DNA of 64,000 nt from an uncultured Caldilineales bacterium (lineage in GTDB: Bacteria > Chloroflexota > Anaerolineae > JAAEKA01): positions 47,324 through 111,323 of the forward strand of contig CALESQ010000120.1 of the NCBI GenBank assembly GCA_937907455.1, read 5' to 3'. The stretch's first letter is position 1; every line of letters starts with the position of its first letter. Of this stretch, positions 37,411 through 45,233 are shown in pieces. The notes under the pieces are model-generated. The model searched no databases, was not told the DNA's origin, and was given only the letters and a program-made list of their open reading frames with translations. A program made the translations under genes and the position numbers.

Positions 37411-38589
37411 CTACAGATAATCACGTAACTGGCGGCTGCGGCTGGGATGGCGTAGTCGCGCCAACGCTTCCTGTTCGATCTGGCGAATGCGCTCGCGCGT
37501 CAGGCCGAACATCTCGCCAACTTCCTGCAAGGTATAGGTGTGTCCATCCAGCAGGCCATAGCGCAGGCGTAGAATGCGCTCTTCACGCGGTTGCAACGTA
37601 TCCAGCAGGTCATCCAGCTTTTCGCGCAGCAGCGATTGTTCGGCACGTTCGGAAGGTTCGGGGCTGTCGTCATCTTCAATAAATTGCCCCAGCGTACTTT
37701 CTTCCTCTTCACCTACCGGCTGCTCCAGCGAGAGCGGGCGCACTGCAGTGCGCAGGTAGCGATGCACGCGCTCGGCGGGCAGATCCAGCGCCTCGGCCAG
37801 CTCTTCGGGGGTAGGCTCGCGGCCCAGGGTTTGTTCCATTTCCTGGCTGGTGCGGCGCAGTTTGAGCAGCTTTTCGCTCATGTGTACCGGCAGGCGGATG
37901 GTGCGGCCCTGGTCGGACACGGCACGGCTGACCGCCTGGCGAATCCACCAAGTGGCGTAGGTGCTGAATTTGTAGCCGCGGTCAGGATCAAACTTGTCTA
38001 CAGCACGCATCAAGCCCAGGTTGCCTTCCTGGATCAGGTCAAGGAAGGGCACACCGTGGCCGATGTAACGCTTGGCAACGCTGATCACCAGGCGGCTGTT
38101 CGATTCGATCATGCGGCGGCGGGCGCGTTGGCCCTGCTGAACAACGGTGTTGAGTTCGTTTTGGTCGTACGTTGCCACGTCGGTGGCGCGTGCCAAGCGG
38201 CGTGAGGCTTGCTTGCCGGCTACCACGCGACCGGCCAGAATTTTTTCTTCTTCGGCTGTCAGCAGCGGGTGCGCGCCCATTTGCCGGAAGTACAGATCTA
38301 CGGCATCGCGCGCTAAAGCCAAATCATCCTCGTCTTTGGCAGAAATCACACGGCTGGGCGGCAGCTCAATCTCTTCTTCTGCTTCCTCTGCCTGATCCTG
38401 CACGGGAATATCCATTTCTCTCAGGCGGGCAAACAGATCTTCCAGCACATCGAGGCGTTCTTCAACCTCGGGCAGGGTTTCGAGGATTTCATCGTAGGTG
38501 ATGTAGCCCTGCGCAGCCGCGCGTGCCATCAACTCGGCTAAGGTGTTGGCTTGTTCGTTGCTGTTTTCTGTGGGAGTCGCTTGGTCCAT
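37411..38589 (-). CDS. RNA polymerase primary-type sigma factor (RpoD/SigA family)
   Basis: A 392-residue sigma-70 protein. Region 1.1-like (QGYITYDEILETLPEVEERL, about 33-75), region 1.2 (AVDLYFRQMGAHPLLTAEEE) and region 2 (NSRLVISVAKRYIGHGVPFL, GYKFSTYATWWIRQAVSRAV) are followed by region 3 (LGREPTPEELAEALDLP). Region 4 contains REERILRLRYGL and GLTRERIRQIEQEALARLRH. The presence of region 1.1 favours the housekeeping sigma or a close group 2 paralogue. It recognises promoters of the TTGACA/TATAAT type, which are frequent in this window. A leader of about 235 nt with hairpins and its own consensus promoter precede it. Confidence 0.93.
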   Translation of the reverse strand: MDQATPTENSNEQANTLAELMARAAAQGYITYDEILETLPEVEERLDVLEDLFARLREMDIPVQDQAEEAEEEIELPPSRVISAKDEDDLALARDAVDLYFRQMGAHPLLTAEEEKILAGRVVAGKQASRRLARATDVATYDQNELNTVVQQGQRARRRMIESNSRLVISVAKRYIGHGVPFLDLIQEGNLGLMRAVDKFDPDRGYKFSTYATWWIRQAVSRAVSDQGRTIRLPVHMSEKLLKLRRTSQEMEQTLGREPTPEELAEALDLPAERVHRYLRTAVRPLSLEQPVGEEEESTLGQFIEDDDSPEPSERAEQSLLREKLDDLLDTLQPREERILRLRYGLLDGHTYTLQEVGEMFGLTRERIRQIEQEALARLRHPSRSRQLRDYL

Positions 38590-38680
38590 AAGTCCTTAGC
38601 AGACCGATCATCTGGTTTTACAGCCGCTGCCGGTAGGAGGAGTGCCGGAAAAACAACCGGGAACAGGCTAAAAGTGATTA

Positions 38681-38711
38681 CGCAGCCATCCTGAAGCCAG
38701 GAGAGGCTGCG
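38681..38711 (-). promoter_or_regulatory. Stable hairpin in the sigma-factor 5' leader
   Basis: CGCAGCC and GGCTGCG arms enclose an inner TCCTG/CAGGA helix with a GCTT/AAGC-type loop, all within the predicted untranslated leader about 90 nt before the start codon. A second GC-rich hairpin (CGGGCGGC/GCCGCCCG) lies around 38755-38773. No known riboswitch was recognised. Confidence 0.5.
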
Positions 38712-38797
38712 TGAGCTTGTACTGATGTGGAATGATCGTTCAGGTTTTGATTTTCGGGCGGCGGTGCCGCCCGGCAGGAGTTGCTTTGACTGCTCCC

Positions 38798-38823
38798 TTA
38801 CATTGAATCGGTCGTCAATGTAA
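38798..38823. promoter_or_regulatory. 26-bp inverted repeat at the sigma-factor transcript start
   Basis: TTACATTGA (38798-38806) and TCAATGTAA (38815-38823) form a 9-8-9 dyad starting immediately downstream of the -10 box, covering about +2 to +28. It may be an operator for repressor binding or a 5' stabilising hairpin in the mRNA. Confidence 0.55.
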
Positions 38824-38831
38824 TCCTGTTC

Positions 38832-38860
38832 AGTATAACATGGAAAAAATGCTGTGTCAA
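38832..38860 (-). promoter_or_regulatory. Consensus promoter of the sigma-factor gene
   Basis: On the minus strand TTGACA (38860-38855), 17-bp spacer, TATACT (38837-38832). Predicted start near 38825, giving a leader of about 235 nt before the sigma ATG at 38589. Confidence 0.8.
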
Positions 38861-38934
38861 CACATTTTTTGCGGATTGTGTAGCGCCTCTCATTTCCTTT
38901 GAAGCTGCAATCTTCAAGCGCGCTGTGCCTGTCT

Positions 38935-38964
38935 TTGACAGCTTTAACAATGATGCGGTATAAT
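38935..38964 (+). promoter_or_regulatory. Consensus promoter of the S1-domain gene
   Basis: TTGACA (38935-38940), 18-bp spacer, TATAAT (38959-38964) on the plus strand. The predicted transcript starts near 38971, leaving a leader of about 115 nt before the GTG start at 39085. Confidence 0.8.
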
Positions 38965-39084
38965 TTCTGTCTGGCAGCAATTTTATTCTTTTTGAGATTC
39001 ATGGTCACTTCTCATGCCGCAACGGTACCCGCCCTGCGGCTTCACTATTCATGGCTGTGAATTTCCCTGCAGGAGGAAGCGCAA

Positions 39085-39948
39085 GTGACGTCAGTAGATA
39101 ACAGCCCCGCCCTCGAACCGCAAGACCTGGAGTCTGCGGCTGTCGAGACTGCACCCTCGCCCGCACCGGCGACGAAAGAAAAAGGCCGGCACAAGGTTCA
39201 AACCTTGCCGCGCAAGAAAATCGTCAAGGTGCTCAGTGTCGGTATGGAAGTTACCGGCAAGGTCAAGCGAGTCTCTGAATACGGTGCGTTCGTAGACATT
39301 GGCGTGGGCCGCGATGGTTTACTTCATATCTCGGAACTCTCCACCAGCCGTGTGCGCAAAGTAGATGACATGGTCAAGGAAGGCGACGAGATCACCGCGT
39401 GGATCAAAGAGCTGGATCGCGACAAGAATCGCATCAGCTTGACGATGATCGCACCGGGCACAAAAACCATCCGTGATTTGCAGGTTGGCGAATTGGTCAC
39501 CGGCACCGTCCAACGGCTGACCAACTACGGTGCGTTCGTAAACATCGGTTTGGAGCGCGACGCCATGTTGCACGTCAAGGAAATGGGTGATGGCTATGTG
39601 GCCAAGCCGGAAGACGTGGTCAAGGTCGGTGAAGAGATCGAAGCGCGCATCAGCGGTGTAGATGCCCGCCGCGGTCGCATTGACCTCAGCCTGAAGGGTC
39701 TGCGCGCCGCCGCTCCCGCGGTAGAGTCGTCTACAGCCGAGCGCGAAGAAGCCTACGCGCCTGGTGACGACGAAGAAGAGACCCTGCCCACGCTGATGGA
39801 GATGGCTTTTCGCCAGGCGTTGGACGGCGACGATGGTGGCTTCCACGATGCCCCCGCCCGCGGCCGCAAGCAGAAGCGCCGCAGCAAGGGCCGCGACCGC
39901 TACGAGCAAGACGACATCATCAATCGCACCCTGCGCTACCGAGGCTAG
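39085..39948 (+). CDS. RNA-binding protein with two S1 domains
   Basis: A 287-residue protein with a disordered N-terminal segment and two S1 domains: about 50-125 (VGMEVTGKVKRVSEYGAFVD, RDGLLHISELSTSRV) and about 135-210 (VGELVTGTVQRLTNYGAFVN, ERDAMLHVKEM). An acidic/basic tail ends in RKQKRRSKGRDRYEQDD. S1 domains bind single-stranded RNA; the layout resembles RpsA-related general RNA-binding proteins. The GTG start is supported by AGGAGG at 39071-39076. It is transcribed divergently from the sigma gene with its own consensus promoter. Confidence 0.88.
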   Translation: MTSVDNSPALEPQDLESAAVETAPSPAPATKEKGRHKVQTLPRKKIVKVLSVGMEVTGKVKRVSEYGAFVDIGVGRDGLLHISELSTSRVRKVDDMVKEGDEITAWIKELDRDKNRISLTMIAPGTKTIRDLQVGELVTGTVQRLTNYGAFVNIGLERDAMLHVKEMGDGYVAKPEDVVKVGEEIEARISGVDARRGRIDLSLKGLRAAAPAVESSTAEREEAYAPGDDEEETLPTLMEMAFRQALDGDDGGFHDAPARGRKQKRRSKGRDRYEQDDIINRTLRYRG

Positions 39949-39983
39949 TTCTGCCTCCTTGCTGCCATGCTCGTGTCAACAGC

Positions 39984-40015
39984 AAAAAGCTCCGGCCTTC
40001 GCGCCGGAGCTTTTT
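39984..40015. terminator. Bidirectional terminator between S1 gene and elp3
   Basis: AAAAAGCTCCGGC (39984-39996) pairs with GCCGGAGCTTTTT (40003-40015) around a CTTCGC loop. T-runs occur on both strands. The minus-strand elp3 stop codon touches its right arm, so it serves two convergent genes. Confidence 0.9.
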
Positions 40016-41643
40016 TATAGCGGCTTGTGCATGTACAGGCTTTGCAAGGCAAAGCCACGCTGCTGATAGTAGCGCCGTGTGCCCAGCGCCGCAATCACCG
40101 CAAGACGCTGCCACCCTGCTTCGCTGGCAATACGTTCTGCCTCGGCCAGCAGCAACCCTCCCAGTCCGCGGTGTTGCGCCGTGTCGCCTGCATCCGCGCC
40201 GATTTCCAGCGCCAGACCGTATACGTGCAGCTCACGGATCACCGCACAGCCGTGCAACTCGGCCGGCTGATCAGCCTGCACCGTCCCGGCTGGTAGCAGC
40301 AGCCGCAAAAAGCCTGCCAATCGCCCTTCGGCCGTGTCTACGCTGATGAAATGTTCTTCTCCTGCGCCGGTGGCATACACCAGGTCGTGCAGGCGGATTT
40401 CATTCAACCGCAACGGTTGATCGCCCAGCTCACGGCAGCGGATGCAGCGGCATTGCCGCGCCGTAGCCGCTAGATGTGTTTGCACGGCCTCGCGCAGGTT
40501 GCTGCTGCGACTGCCAGCCACAATGTAATCTGCCGGAATGTCGCGGATCACCCGGGTCAGGCGGCAATAGGGCGGTGTGGCGGCTTTGCAGTCAGCCAGC
40601 AGCTCGATCAATGCCGACTCGTCGTAGGGCTGATAGTGCCCCTGTTGCCACAGGCGATACAGGCCGGTGTCGGGCAGCAACGCCGTGGGATAGATCTTCA
40701 GGTCGTCGGGGCGCAGGTCTGGGTCATCCCACAGCCGGGCATAGTCGGCGCGGTCGCTGGCGGGTGTGGCTCCGTACAGGTTGGGCATCCAGTGCAGATG
40801 GAGTTTGAAGCCCGCGGCGCGCAGCCGCCGACAGGCACGGCGGGTGACGGCCAGATCGTGCCCACGAGCGTTGAGCGCCAGCACCGCGTCATCCAGGCTT
40901 TGCACTCCCAGTTGCACCCGGGTGACGCCCAAACCGCGCAGGCGAATCAGCTCTTGCGGGGTGATCCAGTCGGGCCGCGTTTCAATGGTCAGTCCTACGC
41001 AGCGATTGGGCGCGGTTTCATTGTGCATCTGCGCTTCGGCTAGTGAAGCCGAGGGCTGTTCGTTGAGCGCATCCAGGCAGCGTTGCACGAACCAGTTGCC
41101 ATAGTCGTGCGGATAGGCGCTCCAGGTGCCGCCTAAAATCAGCAATTCCACCTTGTCGGTGGCGTGCCCCACGTTGTGCAACGCATTCAGCCGGTTGCGC
41201 GTTTGGCGATAGGGATCGAATTGATGCTGCAAGGCGCGCTGTGCCCCCGGTTCGCGTGCCAGGTAGCTCTTGGGCATCAGCGGATCGTCCGGGCAGAAAA
41301 TGCAATGAGCCGGGCAGCCTGCGGGTTCGGTGAGTACGGCAATCACTGCCACGCCGGAGCGGGTGCGCACGGGCTTCATCTGCACCCGTCGTGCGGTTTC
41401 CTGTTCAAAGGGCAGCTCACCCGTTTCGACCAACTGGCGATAACCGGCTACTAATTGGCTTTTGCTGAAAAAACCGCTGCCGTCGCGCGGGTGGCGGCGC
41501 AAAATCTGGCGCAAAATCTGCGCGTTGAACTCTGGCGCGGCGCGCAGCTCGCCAAAAATCGCCAGCAGCGCCGCGCGGTGGCGTATCAGGTCTACCGGCG
41601 GGTAGCGGCTGGCCGGTACATTTTCGCTGAAAGATTCGGTCAT
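40015..41643 (-). CDS. Elp3-type tRNA U34 carboxymethyltransferase (radical SAM + GNAT)
   Basis: Elp3 uses acetyl-CoA and radical chemistry to form cm5U at wobble uridines. The 542-residue protein has the radical SAM cysteines in AGCPAHCIFCPDD (C-x3-C-x2-C), then LGGTWSAYPHDYGNWFV, ETRPDWITPQELIRLRGLG, TRVQLGVQSLDD and LHLHWMPNLYGATP. The linker region IVAGSRSSNLREAV is followed by a C-terminal GNAT domain (about 440-540: QHRGLGGLLLAEAERIA, RRYYQQRGF). This is the bacterial/archaeal stand-alone type, without Elp1 or Elp2 in the window. Its ATG shares two bases with the divergent Trm9-like gene. Confidence 0.9.
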   Translation of the reverse strand: MTESFSENVPASRYPPVDLIRHRAALLAIFGELRAAPEFNAQILRQILRRHPRDGSGFFSKSQLVAGYRQLVETGELPFEQETARRVQMKPVRTRSGVAVIAVLTEPAGCPAHCIFCPDDPLMPKSYLAREPGAQRALQHQFDPYRQTRNRLNALHNVGHATDKVELLILGGTWSAYPHDYGNWFVQRCLDALNEQPSASLAEAQMHNETAPNRCVGLTIETRPDWITPQELIRLRGLGVTRVQLGVQSLDDAVLALNARGHDLAVTRRACRRLRAAGFKLHLHWMPNLYGATPASDRADYARLWDDPDLRPDDLKIYPTALLPDTGLYRLWQQGHYQPYDESALIELLADCKAATPPYCRLTRVIRDIPADYIVAGSRSSNLREAVQTHLAATARQCRCIRCRELGDQPLRLNEIRLHDLVYATGAGEEHFISVDTAEGRLAGFLRLLLPAGTVQADQPAELHGCAVIRELHVYGLALEIGADAGDTAQHRGLGGLLLAEAERIASEAGWQRLAVIAALGTRRYYQQRGFALQSLYMHKPL

Positions 41644-42454
41644 GGCAGGTTTACAGGCAACAACACCGGCTACAGCTCCGGCGCAGGCTATGCAGCCCGC
41701 AGTGGTTGATCGGCTGTGGCAACTTAACCGCGATTTTTACACCGCACTGGCCGAGCCGTTTGCGGCCAGTCGCGCTGCGCCACAGGCCGGATGGCAGCGG
41801 CTGGCGCCATTTTTGCCTCAGCACGGCATGTTGCTGGATGCGGGATGCGGCAATGGGCGGTTGGCACATTTTCTGCACACGGCTCAACCTGCGTTGGGCT
41901 ATGTGGGGGTGGATGGCAGCGCGGCCCTGCTGAGCGCAGCCCGGCGCAGTGCCGCCGCGGCCGGGCTTGCTGCATCCTTTATACAAGCTGATCTGGCTGC
42001 GGCAGATTGGCCGGCGCAACTGCCGCAGCAGGGCTTCGCGGCGGTTGCGCTGTTGGCGGTGCTGCATCATGTGCCGGGTTGGGCGGCGCGTGTGGCCTTG
42101 TTGCACCGCAGTGCCGCGGTGCTGGCGGCCAACGGGGTGATTCTGCTTTCGGTGTGGCAGTTTTTGAATGAAGACCGGCTGCGCCGCAGGCTAATGCCGT
42201 GGAACGCAGCCGGATTGCAGGCTGATGAGGTTGAACCTGAAGATTATCTGCTGGATTGGCAACGCGGCGGCACGGGGCTGCGCTATTGCCATTGGGTGAG
42301 CGAGGCCGAGCTGGCCGGGCTGGCCGCCGCGGCTGGGCTGGCTGTGCGCACGCTGTTTTACGCCGATGGTCGCAGCGGACGCTTGAACCTGTTTGCTGTG
42401 TTGCAGCCTATGGCGCATTACGCCGCAGCAGCGGCAGATAGATGGGGCGGGTAA
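41642..42454 (+). CDS. Trm9/ALKBH8-like SAM-dependent methyltransferase
   Basis: A 270-residue class I methyltransferase. The layout follows Trm9: LAEPFAASRAAPQAGW resembles the family's N-terminal APxFxxTRxxPW segment. MLLDAGCGNGRLAHFL is motif I with the GCGNG signature of Trm9, and YVGVDGSAALL and ALLAVLHHVPGW match DxS and AVVHHW. The C-terminal YCHWVSEAELAGLAAAAGL resembles YYHxYxExELxxxxxxAG. Trm9 methylates cm5U to mcm5U on tRNA. Adjacent divergent Elp3 makes cm5U, which supports the assignment. Without alignment scores a generic methyltransferase cannot be excluded. Its 3' end overlaps the convergent cohesin-like gene by 47 nt. Confidence 0.6.
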   Translation: MAGLQATTPATAPAQAMQPAVVDRLWQLNRDFYTALAEPFAASRAAPQAGWQRLAPFLPQHGMLLDAGCGNGRLAHFLHTAQPALGYVGVDGSAALLSAARRSAAAAGLAASFIQADLAAADWPAQLPQQGFAAVALLAVLHHVPGWAARVALLHRSAAVLAANGVILLSVWQFLNEDRLRRRLMPWNAAGLQADEVEPEDYLLDWQRGGTGLRYCHWVSEAELAGLAAAAGLAVRTLFYADGRSGRLNLFAVLQPMAHYAAAAADRWGG

Positions 42455-42992
42455 CTGTGGGGGCAATCACGGTGACGCTGCCGGCCACTGCGGTTGAGGC
42501 CAGCACGCTGCCGCTGCGGTCTGTGATTTTCAGCTCAGTCAGACGCAGGGTGCTGGTGCCGGGGGCGTTGGCGGTCATGGTGACAGTAGCCAGCACGCCA
42601 TTGCCTGCGGCGCCTGCGGCTTCGCCGTAGCTGTAGGCCCCGAACAGCGGCACGCCGGGTTGGCCGGGAGCCGAGGCCAGGCGCAACACGCCGGTGGTGC
42701 GGCCGGTGCTGCCCAGCAGCGCACCCAACTCAATGGCGTTGACGGTTGTGGTGGCGATGTCGGCATTGAACCGATATTCAAATTCAAATGCGCCCAGATC
42801 GGTTACTTCATCGGCTATGATGGTGACGACGAAGGGTTGGCCTGTGACTATCGGTGAGGCGGGGCCTATCACGCGCACAGCGGCTGCGAGGGGAGCGGCA
42901 GCCGCGTGGTAGTTGCCACCGACCGTTGCCAGCAGACTCAACAGGGCAAACAGGAATAGCAGATGCTTGAAACGGGAAAAACGCGGGTTCAT
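42408..42992 (-). CDS. Secreted cohesin-like domain protein
   Basis: A 194-residue protein with a signal peptide (residues about 1-33, RFKHLLFLFALLSLLATV). One beta-sandwich domain reads like a cohesin: GQPFVVTIIADEVTDLGAFE, then EYRFNADIATTTVNAIELGA, LLGSTGRTTG and LATVTMTANAPGTSTLRLTE. It ends RPIYLPLLRRNAP, the YLPL motif shared with the CotH protein. Cohesins bind dockerins, and a dockerin-bearing sugar dehydrogenase is encoded 6 kb away. It may be cell-surface attached. The 3' end overlaps the convergent methyltransferase gene. Confidence 0.65.
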   Translation of the reverse strand: MNPRFSRFKHLLFLFALLSLLATVGGNYHAAAAPLAAAVRVIGPASPIVTGQPFVVTIIADEVTDLGAFEFEYRFNADIATTTVNAIELGALLGSTGRTTGVLRLASAPGQPGVPLFGAYSYGEAAGAAGNGVLATVTMTANAPGTSTLRLTELKITDRSGSVLASTAVAGSVTVIAPTVTRPIYLPLLRRNAP

Positions 42993-43067
42993 GCAGTCAA
43001 ATCCTCAATATATGTGCAGAGCAGGGGCAATTTAACGGAGATTGTCTTACCCGATTATCGTGGGCAA

Positions 43068-43097
43068 AGTATACTGCACGTTGGGGCAAATTTCCAA
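43068..43097 (-). promoter_or_regulatory. Possible promoter of the cohesin-like gene
   Basis: On the minus strand TTGGAA (43097-43092), 18-bp spacer, TATACT (43073-43068), about 75 nt upstream of the ATG at 42992. The rest of 42993-43245 shows no gene. Confidence 0.4.
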
Positions 43098-43245
43098 ATG
43101 CCCATGCCAGCACCTGGTTGAGGGGGGGACAGACAGCCCTTTCGCTGTTTCAAGATGGGCTAACTTGCATCTGGAAGCGCTGTGGTGCGGAAACTGGTGC
43201 GTGTGTATGGGGCCTGGCGTGCTGCCTAAGCCTGTTGAAGGCGTG

Positions 43246-43635
43246 CTAGCCCATCATCGCGTCCGCTTCGATCTCGACCAGCATCGCAGGATCAATCAGC
43301 GCGCTGACCTCGATCATGGTGGCGGCAGGGCGAATGTCGCGAAACACTTCGCCGTGTGCGCGCCCCACTGGCTCCCAGTTGGCCGCGATGTTCACTACGT
43401 ACAGCCGCGTGCGCACCACATCCTGTACGCTGGCGCCGGCGCGCTCCAGCGCCCGCGCCAGGTTGTGTAATGCCTGCACTGTCTGCGCATACGCATCTCC
43501 CGCACCGACGATGCTGCCATCTGCTGCGGTGGCGGTGGTACCCGACACCCACACATGATTGCCCATGCGCACCGCGCGCGAGTAGCCGACAAGCGGCTCC
43601 CACGGCGTGCCACTGGCGAAATTTTCCCGTTGCAA
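43246..43635 (-). CDS. Rid (YjgF/YER057c) family protein lacking the RidA arginine
   Basis: A 129-residue protein of the trimeric Rid fold, with NHVWVSGTTATAADGSIVGA, AGASVQDVVRTRLYVVNI, and RPAATMIEVSALIDPAMLVE. RidA proper reads PARSxVEV, with the Arg that binds 2-imino acids; here it is PAATMIEV, so imine deaminase activity of the RidA type is unlikely. The start is a TTG at 43635, with AAGGAG ending 7 nt upstream; an in-frame ATG at 43677 would add 14 residues without an RBS and would lie in the terminator hairpin. Confidence 0.85.
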   Translation of the reverse strand: MQRENFASGTPWEPLVGYSRAVRMGNHVWVSGTTATAADGSIVGAGDAYAQTVQALHNLARALERAGASVQDVVRTRLYVVNIAANWEPVGRAHGEVFRDIRPAATMIEVSALIDPAMLVEIEADAMMG

Positions 43636-43660
43636 TGGTCTCTCCTTGTCGCTGTTACAA

Positions 43661-43692
43661 AAAGAGCGTCTTGCCATCGCAAGACGCTCTTT
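43661..43692 (-). terminator. Strong terminator behind lysS
   Basis: A perfect 14-bp stem AAAGAGCGTCTTGC/GCAAGACGCTCTTT (43661-43674 with 43679-43692) with a 4-nt loop. On the minus strand it is followed by a T-run. It separates the greA-lysS unit from the Rid gene. Confidence 0.88.
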
Positions 43693-43710
43693 GCTAAAAA
43701 TCGTTACTGC

Positions 43711-45225
43711 CTACGCTTCGCTGTCATCCGTGCGCTCCAGGCTGCGCAGGTGCGGGAACAGCAGCACATCGCGGATGCTGGAATTGTCGGTGAACAGCAT
43801 CGCCAGCCGGTCAATGCCGGTGCCGAAGCCGCCGTTGGGCGGCATGCCGTAGCTCATCGCCAACAGGTAATCTTCGTCCACAGGATGACGTTCTTCGTCA
43901 TCTGCACCGTAGAGCTGCTGCATCCACTCCATGCGGGCGCGCTGGTCGAGGGGATCGTTCAGTTCCGTGAACGCGTTACCCATTTCCATGCCCGCGATGA
44001 AGTACTCGAAGCGTTCCACTGTGGTGGGATCGCCCTCTTTTTTCTTCGCCAACGGGCTGATTTCGATCGGGTATTCGGTAATGAAGGTCGGCTGGATGAG
44101 GTTCGGCTCGACATAAGTGCTGAGCAGCGAATCGATCAACTTGCCGCGATTGCTGGTGTTTTCCGGGCGATGGCCGCGTAGGCGCATGGCTTCAGCCAGC
44201 TCGGCAGCCGTGGGGTACTGCGTGTAATCAACCCCGGAATAATGCAGGATGGCATCACGCAGGGTCAGGCGCTGCCACGGCGGGGCCAGGTTGATTTCGT
44301 GGCCCTGATAGGTGATGGTTGTGCCACCGGTCAGCCGCTGCGCCACATGGGCCAGCATCGCTTCAACGCGTTCCATCACCACGTTGTAATCTGCGTAGGC
44401 CTCGTACCATTCAAGCTGGGTAAACTCCGGGTTGTGCTTGAAGCTCACGCCCTCGTTGCGGAAGTCGCGCCCGATTTCGTAGACCCGTTCCAGACCGCCC
44501 ACCAGCAGACGTTTCAGGTACAGTTCAAAGCTGATGCGCAGATAGAGGTCTTGCTTGAGCTGGTTATGGTAGGTGGTAAAGGGCCGCGCGGCCGCGCCGC
44601 CGTAGATCGGCTGCAACACCGGCGTCTCCACTTCGATGAAGCCTTCGCCGTCCAGGTATTGACGGATCGCTTGCATCATGCGGGCGCGGGTGATGAACAC
44701 CTCACGCACCTCAGGGTTTGCCAGCAAGTCTACATAACGACGACGATAGCGTGTCTCCGTGTCTTTCAGGCCGTGCCATTTGTCGGGCATTGGCTCCAGA
44801 CTTTTAGCCAGCAGTTGCAGTTGTTGTGCCTGGCACGAGATTTCGCCGGTTTTGGTACGCACCAGCGTGCCGGTAGCCAACACAAAGTCACCCAGGTCTA
44901 GCAGGCGCTTGAAGAGCTGGTCATAGACCTCTTCACCTATCTCGTCTTTGCGCACGAAGATCTGAATGCGTCCGCTGCCGTCTTCAAGGTGCGCAAAACC
45001 TACCTTGCCCATGAGGCGGCGGCTGAGCATCCGCCCTGCCAGGGTGACGGTCAGCTTTGGCGCGTTATCCTGTGCTTCAGCCTGCTCAAAGGCAGCAATC
45101 GCCTCGGCTGCGGTGTGGCTGCGCGGGACATCCAGGCGCGCGGGGTACGGCTCAATGCCCAGGCTGCGCAGTTCTTCCAGCTTGGCCAGACGGATTTGAT
45201 CGCGTTCGTTGCTGCTGTCAGTCAT
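43711..45225 (-). CDS. lysS: Lysyl-tRNA synthetase, class II
   Basis: Charges tRNA-Lys. The 504-residue protein has an N-terminal OB-fold anticodon domain (about 60-150: LTVTLAGRMLSRRLMGKVGF). The class II core has motif 2 (YEIGRDFRNEGVSFKHNPEF, TQLEWYEAYADY) and motif 3 (NGGFGTGIDRLAMLFTDNSS). It lies 8 nt after greA on the minus strand, a common bacterial pairing, and ends before a strong terminator. Confidence 0.97.
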   Translation of the reverse strand: MTDSSNERDQIRLAKLEELRSLGIEPYPARLDVPRSHTAAEAIAAFEQAEAQDNAPKLTVTLAGRMLSRRLMGKVGFAHLEDGSGRIQIFVRKDEIGEEVYDQLFKRLLDLGDFVLATGTLVRTKTGEISCQAQQLQLLAKSLEPMPDKWHGLKDTETRYRRRYVDLLANPEVREVFITRARMMQAIRQYLDGEGFIEVETPVLQPIYGGAAARPFTTYHNQLKQDLYLRISFELYLKRLLVGGLERVYEIGRDFRNEGVSFKHNPEFTQLEWYEAYADYNVVMERVEAMLAHVAQRLTGGTTITYQGHEINLAPPWQRLTLRDAILHYSGVDYTQYPTAAELAEAMRLRGHRPENTSNRGKLIDSLLSTYVEPNLIQPTFITEYPIEISPLAKKKEGDPTTVERFEYFIAGMEMGNAFTELNDPLDQRARMEWMQQLYGADDEERHPVDEDYLLAMSYGMPPNGGFGTGIDRLAMLFTDNSSIRDVLLFPHLRSLERTDDSEA

Positions 45226-45233
45226 AACAGTCC

